From NCBI GenBank assembly GCA_003996215.1, contig QJPP01001948.1:1-64000 (forward strand): a stretch of 64,000 nucleotides of DNA, written 5' to 3'. This DNA is from Jaltomata sinuosa. Taxonomy: Eukaryota > Streptophyta > Magnoliopsida > Solanales > Solanaceae. Made by a program: the position numbers and the translations under genes. The notes beneath the pieces were generated by a model. The model searched no databases and was not told where the DNA came from. It worked only from the letters and a program-made list of their open reading frames with translations. Positions 1 through 11,461 of this stretch are shown here, in pieces; the stretch's first letter is position 1; each line of letters begins with the position of its first letter.

Positions 1-65
1 GAGCTCAAATATCTTTGTCGAAATTTACTTACTCACATAGGTTTTGAAAGGTACGGGGTGTTACA
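1..65 (-). repeat. A1 3' LTR, first 65 bp only
   Basis: On the minus strand this begins TGTAACACCCCGTACC at 65 and matches the start of the A1 5' LTR at 6468 and of lone LTR A2 at 10355. The rest lies outside the window. Confidence 0.9.
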
Positions 66-80
66 TCCTTCCCCCCTTAG
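66..80 (-). other. A1 polypurine tract
   Basis: The minus strand reads CTAAGGGGGGAAGGA directly before the TGTAACA start of the 3' LTR. This is where the plus-strand primer for reverse transcription is made. Confidence 0.85.
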
Positions 81-338
81 AATCATTCATCCTCGAATGA
101 GGGTAATGCATATAGAGCTCTAGTCCCTTAGGATTTTTTGAAATTTTGGCAGAGTTTCCTTTATAATTGGGACTATCCAAAAACCTGAAACTCAGCAAAA
201 GTCCAGCACGATGCCTCACAGGGCGATACAACTATATACAATTAAATGTAATCATTTTCGCATGTTCAAACCTGATCATATTTGCATAGTAGGAAGAGTA
301 TCAAGAACATAAGAATATGACTTACCTCTATACTATCT

Positions 339-1834
339 TCAAGTCATAAATAACTGGGGATGCTTTTTCCTCATTTCTTCCTCGGCTTCCCACGTCATTT
401 CCTCGATATTATTATTTCTCCATAACACCTTTACTTAGGCTACTTCTTTGGTTCTGAGCTTTCTAACTTGACGATCTAGGATAGAAATTGGTACTTCCTT
501 ATAGGATAAGTCTTCAGAAAGTTGAACATCTTTGATAGGCATAATACGTGAAGGATCTCCTATGCACCTTCGTAGCATTGATACATGAAATACAGGATGG
601 ACTGTCTCCAATTCTGTGGGTAAATCTAGCTCATATGCCACTTTTCCTACCCTCCGAATGATCTTGTATGGTCCAATATATCTTGGAATAAGCTTTCCCT
701 TTTTACCAAATTGCATAACGCCTTTGATGGGCGAACCTTTAGGAAAACCCAATCACTAATATTAAATTCCAAATCTCGACGTCGCACATCTGCATATGAT
801 TTCTGCCTACTTTGGGCTGTTAGTAGTCTTTCTCGGATTAGCTTTACCTTCTCCATTGCCTGATTAACTAGGTCTGGCCCTAATAATCCTGCTTCTCCAA
901 TTTCAAACCATCCAATCGGTGATCTACTCTTTCGTCCATATAAAGCCTCATAAGGAGACATTTGAATGCTTGCATGGAAGCTATTATTATAGGCAAACTC
1001 AATTAGTGGCAAATGGTCATCCCAACTCCCTTTAAAATCTAGTACACAAGCTCTTAGCATATCTTCGAGTGTTTGAATAGTGCGTTCAGCTTGTCCATCT
1101 GTCTGTGGATGAAAAGCTGTACTGAGACTTATTTGAGTACCTAAGCCTCTCTGGAAAGAACTCCAGAAATTTGCTGTAAACTGAGCACCCCTATCTGAAA
1201 TAATGGAAATTGGGATACCATGAAGTCAAACTATTTCACTAATATACAACTTGGCATAATCTTCAGCAGTATAAGTTGTCCTGACTGGCAAAAAGTGAGC
1301 TGATTTTGTAAGTCTATCTACAATCACCCATATGGAATCATACTTTCGATAAGTACGGGGTAAGCCTATAATAAAGTCCATGTTGATCACCTCCCATTTC
1401 CAGGTAGTTATCACTATACTTTGAGTTAGACCTCCGGGTCTCTGGTGTTCAATTTTTACCTGTTGACAATTCGGGCATTGGGCTACAAACTCTGCAATAT
1501 TTCTCTTCATATTATTCCACCAATAAATCTGTCGAAGATCATGATACATCTTCGTTGCTCCGGGATGGATTGAATAGCATGAATAGTGAACTTCTGCCAA
1601 AATTTTCTCCCGAAGCTCCCCGATGTTAGGTACACATAGACGACCTTGATATCTCAGAACCCCATCTTCCTTAAACTCTATTAGTGGTTGCTTCTGTTGT
1701 GGAATTTCCTTCCTCAATCTTACTAATTCTGGATCATCATATTGTCTTTCCTTTACCTCTGTCATAAGTGAGGATTCCGCTATGCTTTGAATAACAACTC
1801 CCCCATTACCTTGGTCTAGTAGTCAAACCTGAAA
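339..1834 (-). pseudogene. A1 pol, C-terminal part: integrase and chromodomain (broken)
   Basis: Integrase inserts the DNA copy, and the chromodomain is thought to bind histone marks of heterochromatin. The zinc-binding region is visible around 1440..1620, with both His (EVH, SIHPG) and the CPNC pair present. The catalytic core follows, with its first Asp in NMDFIIGLP near 1375..1400 and its last Glu in QAERTIQ near 1065..1095. The chromodomain begins at ISILDRQVRKL and ends near KKHPQLF at the terminal stop 339..341. Stops interrupt it near 1228 (before LHGIP) and near 436 (inside the chromodomain, after KEVA). A frameshift lies near 750. The gene is dead but all domains are recognisable. 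Confidence 0.88.
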
Positions 1835-3799
1835 ATTAGCTAACTGATGTAGTTCTCTTGTCATCTCAATCTTTCTATTTTCCACGTGGCTCAAGATTCC
1901 CATAGATTTGCGGCTAAGTGCATCGGCCACTACATTGGCCTTCCCTGGATGGTACAAAATATCTACGTCATAATCCTTTAGTAACTCTAGCCACCTTCTT
2001 TGCCTTAGGCTTAAATCCTTCTATTTGAATAAATACTGTAGACTTTTGTGGTCCGTAAACACGTCTACATGGACTCCAAACAAGTAATGGCGCCAAATTT
2101 TCAAGGAAAATATAACTGCTACAAATTCAAGATCGTGAGTAGGTAATTTTGTTCGTGCTTTCTTAGTTGTCTCGAGGCATAGGCAATAACTTTACCATGT
2201 TGCATTAAAACGCAGCCCAACCCCATCCTTGAAGCATCACAATAAACAACATAACCTTCCGTGCCCTCTGGCAGAGTTAAGACAGGTGCTGAAGTAAGTC
2301 TGTCCTTCAACTCCTGAAAACTCTGCTCACATGCATCAGACCACTGGTACTTCGCAGCTTTATGAGTCAACTTTGTCAATGGTGCAGATATAGAAGTAAA
2401 TCCTTCCACAAACCTCCGGTAATAACCTGCTAAGCCAAAAAAACTACAGATCTCTGTAGCATTCAAGGGCCTCGGCCAATTCTTTACTGCTTCAATCTTT
2501 TGGCCGTCAACTCTAATACCTTCGTCTGTAATTATATGGCCAAGAAAAGCCACTGAAGTCAACCAAAACTCACATTTGGAGAACTTCGCATATAATTTAT
2601 GATTCTGAAGTGTTTGCAATACTGCACGTAAATGATCAGCATGTTCGGCTTTGGACCGCGAGTAAATCAGGATATCTTCTATAAATACGATCACGAATAC
2701 ATCTAGGAATGACTTGAAGACTCGATTCATTAGGTCCATAAAAGCTGCTGGGGCATTAGTAAGCCCAAAAGACATTACTAGAAATTCAAAGCGTCCATAC
2801 CTTGTCCTAAAGGCTGTTTTTGGAACATCTACCCCTTTAACACGTAACTGGTGATACCCCGACTGCAAGTCAATCTTTGAAAAACATTTGGCGCCTTGCA
2901 ACTGATCAAAAAGGTCATCAATCCTTGGAAGCGGATACTTATTCTTGATTGTAACTTTGTTTAGTTGTCGGTAATCAATACACATTCTCAAGGACCCATC
3001 CTTCTTATGAACAAACAAAACTGGTGCGCCCCATGGCGACGTACTAGGCCTAATGAAACCTTTTTCGAGTAGATCCTTTAACTGTTCCTTTAACTCTCTT
3101 AATTCTGCAGGAGCCATCCTGTAAGGGGGAATTGATATTGGCTGAGTATCTGGGAGTAGGTCAATGGCAAACTCAATTTCCCTTTCTGGAGGGATTCCTG
3201 GAAGCTCATCCAGGAATACATCTAGAAACTGACTCACCACGGGAACCGCTTGAAGAGTCGCTGGTCCATCCTCTGTGCTTCTTACTCGGACTAAATGATA
3301 AATATAGCCTTTAGAAATCATTTTCTGGGCCTTAAGGTAGGAAATAAACCTACCCCTTCGCGTGGCAGCATTACCTTTCCACTCTAGGATTGTCTCTTCC
3401 GGAAAATGGAATTTGACAACCTTATTTCTACAATCGATATTAGCATAACATGCAGCTAACCAGTCCATGCCCATAATTACATCGAAGTCAGTCATATCTA
3501 ATTCAATTAGATCATCTGAAGTGAGGCGGTCATAAATCCACACTGCACAATCTTGATATACTCGTCTAGCTATAATAGATTCACCAACGGGCGTAGATAC
3601 AACAAAGGGTCTAGGCAACAACTCAGGGCCTGCCCCCAACTTACCAGCAACGAGCAGGGTAACATATGGAAGAGTAGAGCCAGGATCTATAAGTGTATAA
3701 ACAGCATGAGTAAAAATAGTCAATGTACCTGTAACAACATCAGGTGACGATTCCAAGTCCTGGCGACCGGGTAGAGCATAAGTGCGATTCTGACCACTG
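1835..3799 (-). pseudogene. A1 pol, N-terminal part: protease, reverse transcriptase, RNase H (broken)
   Basis: Protease lies around 3400..3730, with an active-site-like LIDPGST near 3690. RT spans about 2480..3130 and shows GAPVLFV, CIDYRQLN, KIDLQSGYHQ and FGLTNAP. The catalytic box, FIDD in working relatives, reads FIED here: the first Asp is Glu (codon at 2677..2679), which should abolish or cripple polymerase activity. RNase H follows with YCDAS and, in another frame, VFTDHKSLQY. The frame shifts near 2125, and stops occur near 2024 and 1823. One reading frame covers gag tail through RT without a stop (2119..4431), so decay is moderate. Confidence 0.9.
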
Positions 3800-4774
3800 C
3801 CTGAACTGGATGCTCCTCCTCCTCCTCTACCTCTACCACGACCTGATATAGCCTGTTGGCCTGTCCTAGGGGGATGAATAGTAGATGAAGAAGCTGCCAT
3901 CGACCCAGTAGGCTGGGACATCTCACCCCTACCTCTACTCGGACAGTCTCGCATAAAGTGACCAGGATTCCCACATGAATAACAAGTATCTGAACCCAGG
4001 CGACATATCCCAGGATGCTTCCTACCGCACTGAACACAAGGTGTCAAAGGTGGCCTCATCTGACCTGAATGCCCCTGGCAATATGAACTGAGTGCACCTG
4101 AACTATGGCCTGGTCCAGTCTGAGAAAAACGATCATACCTCTGCCTTTGCAACTGATATGGGGCACCACTAGTAGGGTGGGGTGATCGCCTATTAAAATG
4201 TGGCCTAACATTACCTCGTGGCTCTACATAGGACCCAATAGATCTAGCCCTCTTATTCTGATCCCTTTCTCGGCTTTGGTTATCTCCAATTTGTACTTCA
4301 AGATCCTCTGCAGTCTGAGCAATAGCCTGTTTCTTAGAAATATTCATATCCTGTTGTGTGGCTACTATTGTTAATCCCTTAATCAATTCATCCTTAAGGC
4401 CACACACATATCGATGAACTCTAGCTCGCATCGTACTTACAATATCGGGGGCGTACCTGGCTAATGAATTAAACCTGAGGCTGTACTATCGAACATTCAT
4501 ATTGCCCTGCCTAAGGGCTAGAAATTGATCAAGTCTAGCCTCTCGAACCTCCTGTGGAAGATAGTGAGCTAGGAAGGCCTCTAAAAATTCCTCCCATTCA
4601 GCTGGGGGTGCATTTGATCCCCTAGACCGATCCCAAGCCTCGAACTGGGATCTCTGGTGTCGGTGATTAACTTTGAGCCTCAAATCTATCCAATCGGATA
4701 GGCGGGGAATGACTAGTACCTTCCCCCATATCCGTGCCAACTCGTCGGCTACTCATTTGTCTGGTCACAGGCAT
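3800..4774 (-). pseudogene. A1 gag (capsid/nucleocapsid), internally deleted
   Basis: Gag packages the element RNA in cytoplasmic virus-like particles. The likely start is the ATG at 4774, which opens MPVTRQMSSRRVG. After about 30 residues the frame is lost. The capsid core resumes in another frame near PPAEWEEFLEAF and RQGNMNVR, so roughly the first half of the usual gag core appears to be missing. A stop follows NMNVR. Further on are a basic linker, a classical zinc knuckle CYSCGNPGHFMRDC (3943..3984) and an RGRGRGGGG stretch. A second Cys pair, CVQC, precedes the knuckle. Gag continues in frame into protease, as is usual in this clade. Confidence 0.87.
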
Positions 4775-4973
4775 TTCTGTAAACAAGGAATAGAAAAACA
4801 TGAATTAGACTTCAAACATCTTATGACCTCGCTCTATTGCACGATCTAGCAAATGAAAGAAGGATAACAATTCCTAAATGTCCCATAGCCTCATGATTAT
4901 AGGTATGGAGCACAACACACCCATAAGCAAGACTCTACTAGACACGGCTTGTAGACTCCCTGGGATTCGACGT

Positions 4974-4985
4974 GCTCTGATACCA
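4974..4985 (-). other. A1 primer-binding site (initiator Met tRNA type)
   Basis: The minus strand reads TGGTATCAGAGC, complementary to the 3' end of plant initiator methionine tRNA, 4 bp after the end of the 5' LTR. This is where minus-strand DNA synthesis begins. Confidence 0.92.
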
Positions 4986-4989
4986 AGTT

Positions 4990-6468
4990 TGTCACGCCCC
5001 AAACCATGGGAGGCATGACCGACACCCAGAGCCCCAAAAGGCCGAGGGTGCCAAAATAGAGTGTATCTCTATTGAACCTGCTGGGGGTCTGAGACCGACA
5101 AGGTCTCTAAGAATAGCAATTTGAAACACTAAAAGCTCAATAGTAGGTAAGCAACTCAAGGCTGACAAGGCTATTATCATAGTAGATAGCTAATAACAAG
5201 GCCGACAAGGCCATACCCAACATTGATGTACATATACATGTCTACAAGCCTCTAGGAGTAAGCAAAATATCTCATATCCAGGACAGGGCCCTGGACTACC
5301 CATAAGCTGTACATATACATAACCTTGTCAAAATTAAGCTAGACCTCTGACCCGTCAGCTCCAGGAAGAATGGAGCTTACCAAAATGGCTGAACTCTGCA
5401 ACTTCTACTGAAGAGGTCTATCTGGGTTTCTGTCTGGACCTGCAGGCATGAATGCAGCGCCCCCAGGCAATGGGGATGTCAGTACGACAATAATGTACTG
5501 GCATGTAAGGTAGAAGCATAAAAGCAAGTCGCAAGTAGTTAATCTAAACAAGATATAATATGAAACTTGTAAACTGTAATTGGTAAGGCTCGTTAAGCTC
5601 TTTCTCCTTTATTCTTTTTAGAATACAACACATGCATTAACTCACACCACAACTCACTCTTTATAACCCACACTGAACAAGAATAGCGCCTCGGTGCACC
5701 CTATATATAATAGCCTCAATATGGCAGTAGCGCCTCGGCGCACACTATGTATATAATGGCCTCAATATGGCAGTAGCACCTCGGTGCACACTATGTATAT
5801 AATGGCCTCAATATGGCAGAAGCACCTTGGTGCACACTATGTCTATAATAGCCTCAATATGGCAGTAGCACCTCGGTGCACACTAACACGCACACCGAGG
5901 GCTGCCAAAAGGAAAGGAGATAAGAGAGAATTTTTCCAGCTTTTTGTGATCAATATTGATCAACAAAAGGTCTGTATAAAGGGACCTTTTTGGCAAACTT
6001 TTTTGAGTATATTTGGGCCAAAATGGGTCAAGAAACTTGGGCCAAAATTACCCTTTGCTTGGGCCTCAAAAGGGTTAAGTTTTGTGGCTGATTTTGGGCT
6101 TCTCTTGGGTCAAAATGTGGTCAATATTGGTGGCTACCTTTTGTAGTTGTTTGGTCCAGATTTGGTTGTGCTTTGATGGGCCAACTTTAAAATTCATTTG
6201 GGCTACCATTAGGTCTAATAATCCATGGTGTTGCTGCACGTAATCGGCCCTCGAAACTTAGTTTTTGAAAGGTTAGTTTTTAATCCATTAGTACCTCACT
6301 TGTTTTATCTCATTTTCAAAATCCTCATCCTTATAATTTAACTTAACACACATATACATTTGACCATTTCAAATTCTAGGCCAAAGTACCCCTTCACAAT
6401 CTCGAGCTCAAATACCTTCGTCGATATTTACTTAGTCACATAGGTTTTGAAAGGTACGGGGTGTTACA
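4990..6468 (-). repeat. A1 5' LTR (1479 bp, internally deleted)
   Basis: It begins TGTAACACCCCG at 6468 and ends CGTGACA at 4990, next to the primer-binding site. Compared with A2 (2609 bp) it lacks about 1.1 kb: near 5892 the sequence jumps from the end of the tandem repeats to the GGGCTGCCAAAAGG stretch, which in A2 are about 8650 and 9752. It also differs around 6240..6290. Short ORFs inside it are chance. Confidence 0.92.
5684..5884. repeat. 46-bp tandem repeat inside A1 LTR
   Basis: The word GCCTCAATATGGCAG recurs at 5713, 5759, 5805 and 5851, an exact 46-bp period. Each unit also contains the small palindrome-like GCACCTCGGTGCACAC. About 4.4 copies are present. Confidence 0.95.
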
Positions 6469-7667
6469 CCAGGAAATGCAATCGCGGGGTAATTTCTAGC
6501 AAGGTGCACATGCTCACCACACCGACAACAACCTTTACTTGAACCAGTAGAACGAAAACCACCTCTAACAATCTAGGGACCACCCCTAGTACCCTGCACT
6601 CCACCTCTATTCGATGGCACTGAAGCCCTAGGAGATAACTTCTGCTAACCCTGATGATTTGAAGGTGCGATCGTGGGACAATCCTTAACAAAATTCCTAC
6701 GCCCACCACACTGAAAGCTTCTACTGAATATATGCTGGCTAGGAGATTTCACTGAACCTGACCGGCCACCACGACCCACATAACCTAAAAGTGAATCTCA
6801 GAGAATCTGACCCGTACCATGTCCCCTAAGATCAACATATCCTGTACCACCACCCTCTGGAACCTGTGGAGCAACCAAAACTGGTTGGGTAGATAAGAAG
6901 CAATGGAACCTATCTCTGGTGGAGAGCCTCCTACATCAAGTCTGAGAACCTCAGAAACTGTCCGGGCGATGATGTTTCTTAGAACCACCTCCATTATCCT
7001 CACAACATAAATCCTCGATAGCCCAAGCATGATCCACTACCTAAGAAAGGTAGTCCCAACTGTAACCAAATGATCGATCCCTAACGGAGTGGTGAAATCA
7101 AACCTCTGACAAAGCTCTGAACCCTATCAAACTCTGAAGGCATAGTCCTAGATGTACGCCTAACCATCTTATAAAATCTCGCCTCATGCTCCAATACTGA
7201 CATACCGCTTTGCTGAAGAACTAAAAGCTCAACCCTAATTGAAGAAACGCTCATAGAACCGGGTACTGAAATATCCATCGAAGAACTCAGAGTCCTAGCC
7301 ACAGTGTCTTGAAGAACTGAGGTAGCATGAAACCCTACCGGAGGCTGGGCTGGCCTCACACCCCTTATCTGATACGGTAAACTCTCACTCTGAAGTCCTT
7401 GCGCTGACAGAAGCACTGAAGTAATAGGCACAGAAGCCTCGACACCAACTGCTGTCGAACTCGCCTTAGGTATCTGAGAAGGAATGAAACAATCAAAGTT
7501 TTTAGAAGTAAATAAAGCCAGGAATGCATGATAATGAGACAAGAAGATTAAACTTTTCCTAACAATGCCCTGTAGCCTCCCGTAGATAGGATACAAATGT
7601 TATTATACCAATATGCGAGATGCTACTTAGACACTTTCTTCTGTACCACGACACCGGTGAACCTAGA
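6469..7667 (-). pseudogene. B1: decayed gypsy gag, interrupted by A1
   Basis: Minus-strand translation shows remnants of a gypsy gag in several frames. A capsid segment containing MSVLEHEARFYKM and VQSFVRGL lies near 7090..7210, followed by GIDHLVTVGTTFL (about 7045..7080) and two zinc-knuckle remnants. The first is CGGRRNFVKDC (about 6680..6715). The second, CCRCGEHVHLARNY (about 6490..6535), has lost its last Cys to Tyr. Many stops and shifts make it nonfunctional. It lies downstream of its own primer-binding site, so it is the 5' part of an older element. The remainder should lie beyond A1, left of the window. No N-terminal Met can be chosen with confidence. Confidence 0.82.
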
Positions 7668-7679
7668 GCTCTGATACCA
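7668..7679 (-). other. B1 primer-binding site (initiator Met tRNA type)
   Basis: TGGTATCAGAGC on the minus strand, 3 bp after the CATGACA end of the B1 LTR. Confidence 0.9.
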
Positions 7680-7682
7680 AGC

Positions 7683-7746
7683 TGTCATGTGCCAATTTCT
7701 CAAGTCATGATGGCACATACAATCCCTAGTAGGCGAACTGATTCTC
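7683..7746 (-). repeat. B1 5' LTR, last 64 bp
   Basis: On the minus strand it ends in CACATGACA before the primer-binding site. It resembles the end of the B2 LTR at 33525..33587, both containing GTGCCATCATGAC and TGAGAAATTG. The rest of this LTR is replaced by A2. Confidence 0.85.
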
Positions 7747-10355
7747 TGTCACGCCCCAAACCATGGGAGGCATGACCGACACTCGGAGCCCCAAAAGGCC
7801 GAGGGTGCCAAAATATAGTGTATCTCTGTTGAACCTGCTGGGGGTCTGAGACCGACAAGGTCTCTAAGAATAGCAATTTGAAACACTAAAAGCTCAATAG
7901 TAGTTAAGTAACTCAAGGCCGACAAGGCTATTATCATAGTAGATAGCTAATAACAAGGCCGACAAGGCCATACCCAACACTAATATACATATACACGTCT
8001 ACAAGCCTCTAGGAGTAAGTAAAATAGCTCATATCCAGGACAGGGCCCTGGACTACCCATAAGCTGTACATATATATAACCTGGTCAAAATATAAGCTAG
8101 ACCTCTGACTCGTCAGCTCCAGGAAGAATGGAGCTTACCAAAATGGTTGAACTCCGCAACTCCTACTGAAGAGGTCTATCTGGGTTTCTGTCTGGACCTG
8201 CAGGCATGAATGCAGCGCCCCCAGGCAATGGGGACGTCAGTACGACAATAATGTACTGGCATGTAAGGTAGAAACATAAAAGCAAGTCGCAAGTAGTAAA
8301 TCCGAACAAGATAAAATATGAAACTTGTAAACTGTAATTGGTAAGACTCATTAAGCTCTTTCTCCTTTATTCTTTTTAGAACACAATACATGCATTAACA
8401 CACGCTGCAACTCACTCTTTATAACCCACACTGAACCACAATAGCGCCTCGGCGCACCCTATATTTAATAGCCTCAATATGGCAGTAGCGCCTCGGCGCA
8501 CACTATGTATATAATGGCCTCAATATGGCAGTAGCACCTCGGTGCACACTATGTGTATAATGGCCTCAATATGGCAGTAGCACCTCGGTGCACACTATGT
8601 ATATAATAGCCTCAATATGGCAGTAGCACCTCGGTGCACACTAACACGCAAACCACGCATAATAAGTGTATTACTAGATTGACCTTCAAAGCTATTCTTG
8701 TTATTTATGAAGGTTCATTTAGATAACTTCTTTAGCCTTGGCTTACTAGGTGTTGGAATCAACATACCAAACACATATAAATGGGGATTGACTTTCTAAC
8801 TTTCCTTGTATACTTTCTAAAGCTTGATTAGAGATCACAATACAAAGAAGAAACTCGACAAAAGGATAACTTACGTTTCGTGCAAAAAGAATCGGATTTT
8901 TATAAGAAGGCGACTTGAATCACCATAATGTATAAATTAGTTCCTTAAGACTTGTTGAGTTACCAAATCAGCTCTCTTACAACAAAATACTCAAATTCCT
9001 TCTTTCGGAGATTTAGAGTTCTATTTCTAGATTCATGCCGATAAGGAATAAAGAAGCCTTAACATACCTCGTTCCTTTCCGAAGATTGCGCTTACCACAA
9101 CTTGGACTTTCCTTTATTAAGTTAATCTACAACACAAGGGTATAATGAAGCTAATATTAGCTCTTAAACCTGCTGCAACATTCCCAAAATAGTAGCTAAA
9201 CATTTCCCGGGCAGATTTACGTATTTTGCATTAATTAAAGGTGTATCATCACACCTTTCTCCCCTATCCAATACACATCACACACACACCAACCTACTGC
9301 CTCCAATAATACAAAACACATCAAACATCCCCTACACAACTCACCATGTCGAAATACAATAGCAACACATTGAACCCACGGCTTCCGATCGCCGTCCCGT
9401 GAGTTCTTAACAACAATTCAACAACAATTGTCTATCCGAACTTCAATCCAAAAATATGATTATGGGCAGAGTACTTACCACACTTGAAGGGGTGTTTTTA
9501 TCCTCTTTTTATTGATGCTTTAAAAGCTTAAGTACCCCCTACACATACACCAACAAGAGAAGAAGAAATCTCTTAATTGTTACACAATTTCCATGTGTTA
9601 AATCATAAGAAAGGGGCTGCCATAGTTCATGTCTTTCTTACCATAGGATATCCTAGATATATGTAGTAGATTAATACCAATATAACAAGTTGTTTAACTC
9701 ACCTTAAGCTTCAATTAATCTTGGTCTTCTTAGAACCCTAAAGGGAGAGAAGGGCTGCCAAAAGGAAATGAGATAAGAGAGAATTTTTCCAGCTTTTTGT
9801 GATCAATACTTTGTCAACAAAAGGTCTGTATAAAGGGACCTTTTTGGCCGACTTTTTTGAGTATCTTTGGGCAAAAATGGGTCAAGAAACTTGGGCCAAA
9901 ATTACCCTTTGCTTGGGCCTCAAAAGGGTTAAGTTTTGGGGCTGATTTTGGGCTTCTCTTGGGTCAAAATGTGGTCAATATTGGTGGCTACCTTTTGTAG
10001 TTGTTTGGGCCAAATTTGGTTGTGCTTTGATGGGCCAACTTTAAGCTTCATTTGGGCTACCATTAGGTCTAATAATCCATGTTGTTTCTGCCCGTAATTG
10101 GCCCTCGGAACTTAGTTCGTTAGCGTAGGTAGGTGATGCACCTACTTGTCACCTAAGAGCTTAGATAAGTCGAGCAAGTACCTCACTTGTTTTATCTCAT
10201 TTTCAAAACCCTCCTCCTTATAATTTAACTTAACACTTATATACATTTGACCATTTCAAATTCTAGGCCAAAGTACCCCTTCACAATCTCGACCTCAAAT
10301 ACCTTCGTCGATATTTACTTAGTCTCATAGGTTTTGAAAGGTACGGGGTGTTATA
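7747..10355 (-). repeat. A2: lone A-family LTR (2609 bp), flanks do not match
   Basis: It starts TGTCACGCCCC at 7747 and ends GTGTTATA at 10355 in plus-strand terms, matching the A1 LTR along its length, so it is a complete A-family LTR with no internal domain. A normal solo LTR is flanked by a 5-bp duplication, but here the flanks are TTCTC and ATATC. The left flank is a B-family LTR and the right flank a C-family LTR. This suggests recombination between two separate A elements rather than within one. Possible splice-donor-like words on the minus strand are TGTGGTAAGT (9473..9482) and AAGGTGAGTT near 9700..9715. Confidence 0.88.
8443..8642. repeat. 46-bp tandem repeat inside A2 LTR
   Basis: Same array as in A1: GCCTCAATATGGCAG with GCACCTCGGTGCACAC, 46-bp period, about 4.4 copies. 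Confidence 0.94.
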
Positions 10356-11461
10356 ATATCAAATGTCCAAAACTATTGGAAATGCATAAGGACATATGTA
10401 ATGTCATGCAATTAATAAATCATCAGTCTTAAAAGATTTGCAAAACCATGATTCAAATATAATTTCCTTCCTAAAATCATAACATGAAGAATTAGGCATG
10501 CAATTTCATAAATATAGAGGTCATATTATCTAAACATACAAATTTTACTTGAAGACATGCAATTCAATGAAATCATGCTAGAATTCATCATCAACATATG
10601 GGCTTTTGTAAGAACTTAAGGAACCTCAATTAAAACATGGATAATGAATAAGAAGTCATGAATTAATACTTTAAAACAAGGCCCATCACTTTTTCCCAAT
10701 TTGGGTAAGAACCCGAATATAGAAATCCATAAATTCAGTTTAGATGATTGGGGTTTCGGACATAAGGGTCGAGGGATTCCCTTATTGAATACCCACATAC
10801 CTGAATTGAAGCTTTATAAACCTTAGATGATGAGAATGGAGGCTTGAAGATGAATCCTTAAATGGGAGCTTGGAGCTTGAGACAAAAAGACCTTTTTCCT
10901 CTTTTGGATTAAATGAGAGATTAAGGGAAAAAACTTAGGCTAAGTGAAGTTAAAACCCTCCTAGAATTTCCCAAAACAACCTCATTTAGGAGTTAAAAAG
11001 GGTGGGGGAAAAGACTAATTTACCCCTGACATAAAAAAATTGAAAGTTGCAGGAATTTTGCCACCTCATGGGATACCCAACGAGCATCGTGCCCATGACG
11101 GCCCATTGGCCAAGATGTTAGGCAGGGGGGTACTTTGGTTGGGGTCTTCAGGACCATTTTGATGATGAGCTCCTACATCCCGTCGCGCTTGCGATTCCCA
11201 TGGGGTCTCCAATCGAGGGAAGTGGGACGAGGGGAAAAGTCAGTGGGGCATCCTGATGGCGGGTTCCCACGGGCCGTTGCGCCTGCGAGGCCCGTCGTGA
11301 TCACCTGTCGGGCTGAGAAAGGCTTTGCTCAGGAACAACTTAATGTATCCCATGGCGTGCCCCACGGCCCATCGGAGTTTCGACGCTCGTGGCGACCAAC
11401 AACAGCAGAATTTTTTTCTAAGTTCTATGTTTTATTGTGACTAAAATTTCGGGGTGTTACA
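10356..11461 (-). repeat. C2: 5'-half of a C-family LTR
   Basis: This stretch aligns by eye with 35155..36332 of the C1 LTR, for example GAATTAGGCATGCAATTTCAT and CATCATCAACATATGGGCTT (each quoted in part). It ends GGGTGTTACA at 11461, the LTR 5' end on the minus strand. The other half is missing at the A2 junction. A GC-rich block (11045..11400) is full of CCCATGG, CCCACGGGCC and CGTCGTG-like words. A splice-donor-like CAGGTATGT lies at 10795..10803 on the minus strand, as in C1 and D1. It is inserted in the E1 3' LTR. Confidence 0.85.

Larger units (their letters stand above)
1..6468 (-). mobile_element. A1: Ty3/gypsy chromodomain-type LTR retrotransposon, 3' LTR cut by window edge
   Basis: Read on the minus strand the order is 5' LTR (6468..4990), primer-binding site, gag, protease, RT, RNase H, integrase, chromodomain, purine tract and the first 65 bases of the 3' LTR. 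The RT-before-integrase order makes it Ty3/gypsy, and the C-terminal chromodomain points to the chromovirus (Tekay/Del-like) clade. Gag-pol is broken by several stops and at least two frameshifts, and gag lacks part of its N-terminal half, so the copy is defective. The right flank is the gag of another gypsy element (B1), so A1 is a nested insertion. The left end and its target duplication are outside the window; the right-hand duplication would be CCAGG at 6469..6473. Confidence 0.93.

Noticed and set aside
5684..5884. Evenly spaced repeats that might suggest a CRISPR array
   Set aside because: The units are directly adjacent with no unique spacers, and the setting is a plant LTR.
5784..6146. 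120-codon plus-strand frame in the A1 LTR
   Set aside because: It begins inside the 46-bp tandem repeats and runs on through noncoding LTR; the matching part of A2 does not keep it.
11041..11440. GC-rich stretch with a 101-codon frame as a host exon
   Set aside because: It lies in the C2 LTR where other families carry their palindrome-word block, and the frame has no domain or counterpart.
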